A stretch of DNA of 33,243 bases from Sphingomonas sp. GM_Shp_1 (GTDB lineage: Bacteria; Pseudomonadota; Alphaproteobacteria; Sphingomonadales; Sphingomonadaceae). Location: assembly GCF_026540895.1 (NCBI RefSeq), contig NZ_JALNUR010000034.1:1-33243 (forward strand), in the 5' to 3' direction. This document shows positions 8,995 to 16,501 of the stretch, piece by piece. The first letter of the stretch is position 1, and each line of letters opens with the position of its first letter. Made by a program: the position numbers and the translations under genes. Under the pieces are notes generated by a model, which was not told the origin of the DNA, did no database searches, and was given only the letters and a program-made list of their open reading frames with translations.

Positions 8995-11604
8995 TCAGGG
9001 CATGGGTGAGACGGTGATCCGGTCGATATTGGGCGCGAAGCGCGATCGGAGCAGGACGCCGGGCCAGGTCTTGGACGCATAGGTGCGGCCGTCCCAATCG
9101 GGCTGCTCCTCGCCCGCGATCCGGATGGTGTTGGTCCCGGCGCGCAAGGTGACGGGTACCGTCATCTCCCACCAATTGTTGGCGTGGAAGCTGTTGGGGA
9201 AGGTCGCCAGGATCGGCTTGGCGCCGTTGACCGAGATGCGCGCGATCCGGGCGAGCGGGTCGGGATTGTAATGCGTCGCCTTGGACTGTTCGTCATTGGA
9301 GAAGCGGACGGTCAGCGCATAGCTGCCCGCTCTGTCGGCGACGACATTGGGGAAGGTCAGCGTGTTGCCGTTGCCCGGCGCGCCACCGATGTCGAACACC
9401 GCGCGTCCGCCGCTCGCCAGCGAGGCCGCGCCGATCCGTGCGGTCCCGGCAACCTGCGCGGCCTCCGCCTCGTAGCGACGGGGGGCGTCGGGGGCGGTGT
9501 CGCGGGTGACGGTCAGGCCGCGCAGACGCGCCGCGCCGGTCACCTCGACCTTGTTGATCCCGCCGAGCAGAAATGCCTCGCCCCCGGTCAGGGGCCGGTC
9601 GTTGACGCGGATCTGCACCGGGCCGCTCGCGTCGGCGGTCAGTGTCGCCGCTTCGTCCTGCACGCCGTAAACCCAGAAGGTGGCGGTATCGCCCGCCACC
9701 ATCGCGTCGCGCACGTCGTAGCGGACCGTGGTGACGGCGGGATCGGCGGCGGTCAGGGTGATGCGGTCGACCAGTGCGTTGCCCCGCGTCGCGCGCGTGC
9801 CGTCCAGGCTGCGCGTCGCCAGCGTCAGGACATGCTTGCCGCGCGTCAGGCTGACGACGGTATCGACATGGTCGAGCACCGAGGGCTTGTAGCCCAGCGG
9901 CAGGAACAGCTCGGTCTCGCCCGCTTTCTGCCCGTCGATCCGCAGGAAGACGTTGGTCGCCCCCTGGTCGGTGACGAGCGGGTCCTTGTTGAAGGTGCTG
10001 GCGAGCACGCGCAGGTCGTAGCGGCCCGTGCGCGGCACCTCGACCGCGAAGTCGAGCGCGGCGTCGGCACCAGTCTTGAACCCCTCGACCGAGTAACCGC
10101 CCGAGGTGTGGAAACGGTCGACATGATCCGGCGACCCCTCCGGCCCGCGTACCGCCAGGCCCTGGCCCCGCCGGGTCGCCTTCTCCGCCTCATAATCCTG
10201 TCGCCAGGGCAGGGTGACGGCGGCGGCCTGAGTCCCTTCCGCCGGGGTGAGCAGCAGCTCATAGGCGGCCTCTTCGCGAAGCGCGGGCCAGTCACCCTGG
10301 CCGAAGGTCAGTTCGATGCGGCCATCCTTCACCGCCATCATCCGCTCGCCCATCGTGACCGGCGGGGCGGAATCACCCAACTGGCCGGTCCAGCCGATCT
10401 CACGCACGCGAACCCGGACCTCGGAGCCGAACGCGGCGGGGACATGGGCGAGCGCGACCGTCGCGTCGCCGCTCTTGCCGCCGAACAGCAGGCGCATCTG
10501 CCGCCGCGCGGGGTCGAGCGTCGCCAGCCCCTGCAATGTATAGCTCTGGTCGGGATGGGGCGGGGTGACGGCCAGCGTATGGCCGCTCATCGTCGCATAG
10601 GCGTTGAGCAGCCACCATTGCCCGTTGCCGCGATTGGCCTGCACGGCGGAGTCGCTGAGATTCCCGTCGATATTCCAATAGGCGATATCGGCATCGACCT
10701 TGGAATCCTCGATCGCCGCCACCCACTGCACCATCTGGCCGGGGACCGAGGTGTGATAGTTATAGGCATATTCGTTGATGTTGATGGGCAGGTGGCGACC
10801 CTGCCACTTGGTCCCGGCGAACAGCCGGTCCTCCCATTCGCGATACTTGCGCACGCTGGTCCGCACCGCCGCCGGGTTGCTGAGTTCGTGCCAGGTCACC
10901 ACGTCGGGCATGGTGTCCGCCGCGATGGCGTGGCGCAGAAAGCCCTCGACCTCGGGGAACAGGATGCTGGTGTTCGGCCCCGCGATCCGCGCGCCGGGCA
11001 GTTCCTGGCGGATCATCCGCACCGCCCGGTCCCAGGCGTCGTTGAAGGCGGTCGGGTCCTTCTGCCACTTCACGCCGTTGCAGCTCTTGGGACCGTCGGC
11101 GAACATGTTGCCGTCGGGCTCGTTATAGGGGACGAAGACGATCCGGTCGCGATAGCGCTTGGCCATGCCCTTCACCTGGCGGACCTGGGCGCGCAACTGT
11201 TCGATATAATGCGCGACCGATTGCGCGCAGTCGCCGGTCTTCCAATTGTAGGGAAACTCGCGGTTGATATCGGTCATGTAGATATAGGTGTCGCCGCCTG
11301 ACGCATCGGTCAGCAGGGTCGAGACCTCCAGCGCATCGGCGCCGGGATGCTGCGGCCCGTCCTGCGCCTTGGTCGAGACGGTGCGAAGCCCGATCCCCTC
11401 GACCAGATTGGGATGCGGCAGCCGCGCATCGTACAGGCCATAGAGCGTCCCCGACGCACCGCCGTGAAAGGCCCCGGTATCGCTGGCCAGATCGACGGTC
11501 AGCCGCTCCTGCGCGGAGGCGGCGATGGCGGTCGAGCCGAGCAGCGTGGCGAGGATCAGGCGAAGGGGCGAGGACATGAGGCGGGCTTTCGGCTGGAAGG
11601 TCAT
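8995..11604 (-). CDS. Secreted clan GH-A-like glycoside hydrolase with two C-terminal CBM-like modules
   Basis: A predicted exported enzyme of 869 residues. A signal peptide (core LRLILATLLGSTAIAASAQ) is followed by a TIM-barrel-like catalytic region to about residue 400. The retaining pair of clan GH-A fits Glu162 in FVPYNEPDG (acid/base) and Glu278 in ININEYAYN (nucleophile); WHELSNP and IAYWNIDGNL are also barrel-like. Two beta-sandwich modules follow: one near 505-650 (opening DYEAEKATRRG) and one near 715-869 (opening RYEAEAAQVAG), both resembling CBM6/CBM35. I cannot assign a GH number; GH39-like is the nearest guess. The ATG at 11604 overlaps the transporter stop as ATGA, implying coupling. 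An ATG at 11577 would give a more compact signal peptide; neither has a strong ribosome site. Confidence 0.75.
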   Translation of the reverse strand: MTFQPKARLMSSPLRLILATLLGSTAIAASAQERLTVDLASDTGAFHGGASGTLYGLYDARLPHPNLVEGIGLRTVSTKAQDGPQHPGADALEVSTLLTDASGGDTYIYMTDINREFPYNWKTGDCAQSVAHYIEQLRAQVRQVKGMAKRYRDRIVFVPYNEPDGNMFADGPKSCNGVKWQKDPTAFNDAWDRAVRMIRQELPGARIAGPNTSILFPEVEGFLRHAIAADTMPDVVTWHELSNPAAVRTSVRKYREWEDRLFAGTKWQGRHLPININEYAYNYHTSVPGQMVQWVAAIEDSKVDADIAYWNIDGNLSDSAVQANRGNGQWWLLNAYATMSGHTLAVTPPHPDQSYTLQGLATLDPARRQMRLLFGGKSGDATVALAHVPAAFGSEVRVRVREIGWTGQLGDSAPPVTMGERMMAVKDGRIELTFGQGDWPALREEAAYELLLTPAEGTQAAAVTLPWRQDYEAEKATRRGQGLAVRGPEGSPDHVDRFHTSGGYSVEGFKTGADAALDFAVEVPRTGRYDLRVLASTFNKDPLVTDQGATNVFLRIDGQKAGETELFLPLGYKPSVLDHVDTVVSLTRGKHVLTLATRSLDGTRATRGNALVDRITLTAADPAVTTVRYDVRDAMVAGDTATFWVYGVQDEAATLTADASGPVQIRVNDRPLTGGEAFLLGGINKVEVTGAARLRGLTVTRDTAPDAPRRYEAEAAQVAGTARIGAASLASGGRAVFDIGGAPGNGNTLTFPNVVADRAGSYALTVRFSNDEQSKATHYNPDPLARIARISVNGAKPILATFPNSFHANNWWEMTVPVTLRAGTNTIRIAGEEQPDWDGRTYASKTWPGVLLRSRFAPNIDRITVSPMP

Positions 11605-12995
11605 GCGGGGCGTTCGGCAGTCATGCGCGCGATCGTGGCGCGGTTCAGGATCAGGCGGGCGGCGGTGGCGGCCAGCGCCAGATGCATCAGGCCGGGGATG
11701 ATGGTCGACAGCGCGCGGATGCCGTTCAGCGACAGTGGCGTCTGGTTGCCCGCCCCCGCCTTGTACGACACGATGACCAGCACGCCGCTGATCAACACCC
11801 CCGCCAGCGCCCAGGCGAGTTTGACGAAGAACTGGTTGAAGGCGAAGCTCATGCCCGAGGAGCGCATCCCCAGCTTCCACTCGCCATATTGGTCGGCCAA
11901 CTGGATCAGGGTGAAGTGCAGCGGCAAGGTGCAGCCTAGGACGATGCAGCACAGGCCGACCAGCACCAGCCAGAGCATCGGATAGCCGCCCGGCACGAAG
12001 AAGGCGGCGAAATGCCCGGCGACCAGGATCAGGTTCACCCAGACATAGACGGTCTTCACGTCGAAACGCCGGGTGAAGAAGGGGACGATCACCGAACCCA
12101 GGAACCCGCCCGCCGTCGCGATGCCGAAGAACAGCGCCTGATAGGTGGTGTCCCCGCCCAGCACATAGGTGATGAAATAGAGCGCCGCGCCCCCCTTGGT
12201 ATTGAAGATGCCGATCAGCAGCAGCGTCATGACGAAGGTCAGGCGCAACTGGTCGTTCTTCAGCGTGGTGGCGATGGCGACCTTCAGCGGTACTTCGGCA
12301 CTGTCGGCGGCGACCACCCGCTCGCGCACGAACAGGAAGCAGATCAGGAACATCACCACCGCCGCCAGGCTGAGGATCGCCACCCCGTCGCGATAGCCGC
12401 GTGCGATGTCGGTGCCGCCGAGCTGGCGAACCATGATCGGCAGCCCGACCGACACGCAGAAGGAGGCGATGGCGACCAGCGCGAAACGCACCGACTGGCA
12501 CGCCACGCCCTCGCGCGCGCTGTCGGTCATCCGGGTGATCAGCGCGCAATAGGGCACGTTGTTGAGCGAATAGGAGAAGGCGAGCAGGAAATAGGTCACC
12601 GCCGCATAGGCGACCTTGCCGTCATAGCCGAGGTCTGGCGACTGGAAGGTCAGGAAACAGGCGAGCCCCACGGGGATCGCGGTCCACAGCAGATAGGGGC
12701 GGAACCGGCCCCAGCGGGTCGAGGTGCGGTCGGCCATGATGCCGATCAGGGGATCGGACACCGCGTCGAAGATGCGCAGCGACAGGAACAGGATGCCGAC
12801 GATCCCCGGCGCCAGGCCGAAGACGTCGGTGTAATAGAAGGTCAGGAAATTGGCGATCAGCCCGGTGACGATCGTGCCCCCCGCATCGCCGAGGCCGTAG
12901 CAGAGCTTTTCGACGAACGGGATCGACGCCGCCTGACCGTCGGTCGGCTGCGGTTCCGTCGCCCCTATGGCGTGGTCGGCGATCGATGCTGCCAT
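11601..12995 (-). CDS. GPH-family (MelB-like) sugar:cation symporter
   Basis: A 464-residue inner-membrane transporter of the glycoside-pentoside-hexuronide:cation symporter branch of the major facilitator superfamily. About twelve hydrophobic segments are visible. The diagnostic region FDAVSDPLIGIMADRTSTRWGRFRP, shown here in parts as FDAVSDPLIGIMAD and RWGRFRPYLLW, carries the acidic residues used for cation coupling in MelB and the cytoplasmic arginine loop. EKLCYGLGDAGG near residue 29 is also typical of the family. The gene lies 59 nt after the GH31 gene and overlaps the next gene by 4 nt. It probably carries the mono- or disaccharide released in the periplasm; the position suggests xylose-, arabinose- or glucose-containing products. 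Confidence 0.9.
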   Translation of the reverse strand: MAASIADHAIGATEPQPTDGQAASIPFVEKLCYGLGDAGGTIVTGLIANFLTFYYTDVFGLAPGIVGILFLSLRIFDAVSDPLIGIMADRTSTRWGRFRPYLLWTAIPVGLACFLTFQSPDLGYDGKVAYAAVTYFLLAFSYSLNNVPYCALITRMTDSAREGVACQSVRFALVAIASFCVSVGLPIMVRQLGGTDIARGYRDGVAILSLAAVVMFLICFLFVRERVVAADSAEVPLKVAIATTLKNDQLRLTFVMTLLLIGIFNTKGGAALYFITYVLGGDTTYQALFFGIATAGGFLGSVIVPFFTRRFDVKTVYVWVNLILVAGHFAAFFVPGGYPMLWLVLVGLCCIVLGCTLPLHFTLIQLADQYGEWKLGMRSSGMSFAFNQFFVKLAWALAGVLISGVLVIVSYKAGAGNQTPLSLNGIRALSTIIPGLMHLALAATAARLILNRATIARMTAERPA

Positions 12996-13054
12996 TATCC
13001 TGTCCCTTGTCCCCGGTTCGCCTTTTGACGATCCCGCCTTGTCCTGTACCGCGA

Positions 13055-15112
13055 TCAGTTCCGCGCGTCGAAAGCGTCCGCCACACCCGCACCGTCGCGC
13101 AGGAAGACGGGTATCCGTTCGACCGGGGCGGTGCAGGCGATGTCGCCGCCGCCCTCGACCCGCTCACCGGTCCAGGCGTCGCGCCAGATGCCGCGGGGCA
13201 GATAGACGCTCCGCTCCGTCACCCCCGCCGCCGTCACCGGGGCGACCAGAATGTCGGGGCCGAACATATATTGATCGTCCACCGCCCAGGCGCGCGGATC
13301 GTCGGGATAATCATAGAATATCGGCCGCATCAGCGGATCGCCGCTCTCATGCGCCGCCCGCATCAGCGACGCGACATAGGGTCGCAACCGCTCGCGCAGG
13401 GCGGCATAGTCGCGCAGGATCGCGAACACCGGCTCGCCGAAGCTCCATAGCTCGTTGCCCGCGCCGGTGTCGCACTGGGCGACGCCATCGCGGAACGGCT
13501 CGGCGGGCGGGGTGATCGGATCGCGGTGGCCGTGCATCCGCAGGATCGGCGTGAATACCGCCCATTGGAACCAGCGGATCATCAGTTCGTGGAAGGCGGG
13601 GTCCTCGACATGCCCGCCATGGAAGCCGCCGATATCGGTGGTCCACCACGGAATCCCCGCCATCGCCATGTTCAGTCCGGCGCTCAGCTGGTTGCGCATC
13701 GCCTCGAACGAGGAATGAATGTCCCCCGACCAGACCAGCGCGCCGTAACGCTGGCTCCCTGCCCAGGCGCAGCGGACGAGGCTGACGATCTCCGTCTCCC
13801 CCTCGGCGCTGAGCCCGTCGTGAAAGGCCTGGGCGTAATGGAGCGGATAGGCGTTGCCGACCTCCAGCACGCTGCCCGCGTGATAGCGGTAATTGTCGAA
13901 GTCATAGGCGCTGTATTCGGGCTCGGCCTCGTCCAGCCAGAACAGCGCGACGCCCTTGTCGCGATAGTTGCGCTTCGCCGTCCGCCACAGGAAATCGCGC
14001 GCGCCGGGATGGGTCACGTCGATGAAGCGGGTATTGCCCAGAAACTCCTGCTGCACGTCCAGCCCGCGCACCGCACGGACCAGATAGCCCTTCTCCGCCA
14101 TATCGGCATAATTTTCCGAACGGTGATCGACCGTCGGCCAGACCGAGACGAGCAACTCGGTGCCCATCGCCTTCAATTCGGCGGTCATCGCGGCGGGATC
14201 GGGCCATTCGCGCTCGTCGAAGCGCCAGTCGCCCTGCACCGGCCAGTGGAAGAAATCGGCGACGATCACCGCCAGCGGAATGCCGCGCGCGTGATAGTCT
14301 CGCGCGACCGCCAGCAATTCGTCCTGCGACCGGTAGCGCAGCTTGCTCTGCCACAGGCCCAGCGCATAGTCGGGCATCATCGGCACGGTGCCGGTGACGG
14401 CGGCATAATTGCGCAGGATCTCGGCCGGAGCGTCGGCGGCGGTGATCCAATAGTCGATCTCGCGCGCCGCCCGCGCGGTCCAGGTCGCGCCATTGGCGGC
14501 GAAATGCACCTCGCCCACGGCGGGGATGTTCCACAACAGGCCATAGCCATGGCTCGACACGACGAAGGGAACGCTCGCCTGCGAATTGCGCTGCGCCAGT
14601 TCCAGGGTGCAGCCCGCCAGATCCAGATTGGGCTGCTGGTACTGGCCCATGCCGTACAGCCGCTCGCCCGGCTTCGCCTCGAACCGGACGGTGATCCGCG
14701 CGACCTCGCCGGGCAGCACCTGGAACTCGCGCCCCGACAGGCCGAGCGCGCTGATCGTGCGGACCTCCTTGGTGCCGACCGTCCAATATTGGCTGATCGT
14801 GTCGCGCTGCCGCCACTTTTCCTCCAGCAGCACCTCGCCCCGTGCATTCAGGAAGCGGACACGGCCCTGAAGATCGACTTCGGCGGTGATGCGCCCATGG
14901 GTGATGCGAGCGGTGCCGCCGTCGCGGGTGACGATTGGCGTGGACGGCGTCGTATCCGTGGGAGCGTCGAGCAGAGCGCCGGCCCGCGCACCCCGATCGG
15001 GAAAGGACGATGCCCGCAGCCGCAGGCCATCGGGGCCATGTGCCTCGATGCGCAGCCAGTTGCCATCATAGGCCCAGCCGATGGCACGAGTCTCCAGAAC
15101 GAGCGTGTCCAA
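13055..15112 (-). CDS. Glycoside hydrolase family 31 (alpha-glucosidase / alpha-xylosidase type)
   Basis: A 685-residue retaining glycosidase of GH31. It has an N-terminal beta-sandwich (to about 240, with ERLYGMGQYQQPNLDL) and a TIM barrel from about 245 (PDYALGLWQSKLRYRSQDEL, IVADFFHW, WPTVDHRS). The nucleophile fits Asp394 in LFWLDEAEPEYS and the acid/base fits Asp464 in LVWSGDIHSSFE; GIPWWTTDIGGF follows, and a short distal beta domain closes the protein. No signal peptide is visible, so it may act in the cytoplasm on imported oligosaccharides. The WLDEAEPE form resembles alpha-xylosidase-type members more than classical maltases, but the substrate is not proven. The start is TTG at 15110-15112 with GAGAGG 9 nt upstream. 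It is divergent from the lacI-type gene across a perfect palindrome. Confidence 0.88.
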   Translation of the reverse strand: MDTLVLETRAIGWAYDGNWLRIEAHGPDGLRLRASSFPDRGARAGALLDAPTDTTPSTPIVTRDGGTARITHGRITAEVDLQGRVRFLNARGEVLLEEKWRQRDTISQYWTVGTKEVRTISALGLSGREFQVLPGEVARITVRFEAKPGERLYGMGQYQQPNLDLAGCTLELAQRNSQASVPFVVSSHGYGLLWNIPAVGEVHFAANGATWTARAAREIDYWITAADAPAEILRNYAAVTGTVPMMPDYALGLWQSKLRYRSQDELLAVARDYHARGIPLAVIVADFFHWPVQGDWRFDEREWPDPAAMTAELKAMGTELLVSVWPTVDHRSENYADMAEKGYLVRAVRGLDVQQEFLGNTRFIDVTHPGARDFLWRTAKRNYRDKGVALFWLDEAEPEYSAYDFDNYRYHAGSVLEVGNAYPLHYAQAFHDGLSAEGETEIVSLVRCAWAGSQRYGALVWSGDIHSSFEAMRNQLSAGLNMAMAGIPWWTTDIGGFHGGHVEDPAFHELMIRWFQWAVFTPILRMHGHRDPITPPAEPFRDGVAQCDTGAGNELWSFGEPVFAILRDYAALRERLRPYVASLMRAAHESGDPLMRPIFYDYPDDPRAWAVDDQYMFGPDILVAPVTAAGVTERSVYLPRGIWRDAWTGERVEGGGDIACTAPVERIPVFLRDGAGVADAFDARN

Positions 15113-15145
15113 GCCCTATTTCCTCTCAACGCCATTCTGCGATGG

Positions 15146-15161
15146 CCGTAAACGTTTACGG
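15146..15161. promoter_or_regulatory. Predicted LacI-family operator between GH31 and lacI-type genes
   Basis: CCGTAAACGTTTACGG is a perfect 16-nt palindrome with a central CG, a canonical LacI/GalR operator shape. It lies 33 nt before the GH31 start and 84 nt before the regulator start, so one site could control the catabolic operon and autoregulate lacI. The core AAACGTTT is shared with the site at 8928-8939. Confidence 0.8.
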
Positions 15162-15248
15162 ATAATCGCTCGGACAAATGGTCCTGTCAATGCCCCTGTG
15201 GAATCAATGCCTCTTGTGTCGATCGCGCCACACCGCGATCACAGGCGC

Positions 15249-16295
15249 ATGGACATACGCGAGCTCGCCCATCATCTCGGCCTGTCGATCGGCACGGTGT
15301 CGCGCGCGCTGAACGACCGCAAGGACGTCAGCCCCGCGACGCGGCAGCGGGTGGTCGAGGCTGCGCGGGCCTTCGGCTATATCCCCAACCAGTCGGGCCG
15401 GACCTTGCGCAGCGGGCGGACCGGGACGGTCGGTTTCATGCTGACGCTGGAGCATGACAGCGCGATCCATGGCGACCCGTTCTTCATGGCGCTGCTGGAG
15501 GGGTTACAGGACGGGCTGGGCGAGCAGGACCTGGACCTCGTCGTGCTGCTGGCGCGAAAAGGGGAGGACGGGCTGACCTTCCTGCGGCGGCATGTGTCGC
15601 GTCGCACGGTCGATGGCTGGGTGTTGTCGGGAACGCAGCATGACGATCCCCGGATCGCCTTCCTGCTGGACCAGGCCATCCCTTTCGTCGCGCTCGGGCG
15701 GACCGACACGGCGCGCGATTATGCCTGGATCGACCTGGATTTCGAAGGGGTGGTGACCGAGGCGATGGCGCTGCTGATCGGGGCGGGGCATCGCCGTATC
15801 GGGCTGGTCGCGCCGCCCGCGACGATCAACAACAGCCATATCGTGGTGCAGCGCTATCGCGACGCGTTGGCGCAGGCGGGGATCGGCTTCGACCCCGCGC
15901 TGGTCCATCATGGCGAGACGGATGAGAGCGACGGCGAAGCGACCGCCAGCGAGCTGATGGCGCTCTCCGACCGCCCGACCGCGTTGCTGCTGATGGGCGA
16001 GACCGCGCCGGTCGGGGCGTATCGCGCGCTGCGTCGGCTGGGGCTGGAGCCGGGGGGCGACGTGGCGGTGATCGGGTTGCGCGACAATCCCGCCTGCCGC
16101 GCGCTGTCGCCGGACCTGACCTGCTTCTCGCTGGAGTTGGGCGATCTGGGCCTGGCGCTGGCCCAGGCGCTGGTCGCGATGCTGCCGGGGCATCAGCGCG
16201 TCGATGACCCGCCGGTCCAGACGCTGTGGAAGATGGCACTCCGCCTGGGGCAAAGCCACCGGACCCGTAGCGAGGCGCCGATCTCGACAGTCTGA
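15249..16295 (+). CDS. LacI/GalR-family transcriptional regulator
   Basis: A 348-residue DNA-binding regulator. The N-terminal helix-turn-helix begins at once (MDIRELAHHLGLSIGTVSRA), followed by LNDRKDVSPATRQRV and the hinge-helix region FGYIPNQSGRTLRSGRT. Residues 60-340 form the periplasmic-binding-protein-like effector domain (TVGFMLTLEHDSA, DGWVLSGTQHDDPRI, GHRRIGLVAPP, PTALLLMGE, DVAVIGLRDNP). Start 15249 puts the HTH at the N-terminus; an in-frame ATG at 15207 is possible. It is divergent from the GH31 operon and followed by the arabinofuranosidase gene on the same strand. By position it most likely controls the locus, binding a sugar released from the target glycan as inducer. Confidence 0.92.
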   Translation: MDIRELAHHLGLSIGTVSRALNDRKDVSPATRQRVVEAARAFGYIPNQSGRTLRSGRTGTVGFMLTLEHDSAIHGDPFFMALLEGLQDGLGEQDLDLVVLLARKGEDGLTFLRRHVSRRTVDGWVLSGTQHDDPRIAFLLDQAIPFVALGRTDTARDYAWIDLDFEGVVTEAMALLIGAGHRRIGLVAPPATINNSHIVVQRYRDALAQAGIGFDPALVHHGETDESDGEATASELMALSDRPTALLLMGETAPVGAYRALRRLGLEPGGDVAVIGLRDNPACRALSPDLTCFSLELGDLGLALAQALVAMLPGHQRVDDPPVQTLWKMALRLGQSHRTRSEAPISTV

Positions 16296-16501
16296 CGGCG
16301 AAAAGTGCTGTCCGACAAATAATTCCCGCTTCGCATGGGGATGTGCGGAGAATCCTGTCGACTGTTCGGCCACCCTCCACCGCGCCAAGGTCGTGAACAG
16401 GACGGATCGGAAACGGTTTTTGGTCGGCGGCAAATATATGTTGCGCCCGCCGCCCGAGCATGGCTACCCATAGGAAAAATAGAATTAGTCGGAGAAGATC
16501 G
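16296..16501 (+). promoter_or_regulatory. Leader region of the arabinofuranosidase gene with a weak operator-like site
   Basis: These 206 nt hold no gene. Around 16409-16420 the run GGAAACGGTTTT resembles a LacI-type operator, with AAAC and GTTT halves around a single central G, but it is not a perfect palindrome and differs from the two strong sites. The region is locally A-rich near 16470-16490, and GGAGAAG at 16491-16497 is the ribosome site for the GTG start. No terminator for the upstream lacI-type gene is visible. Confidence 0.35.
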
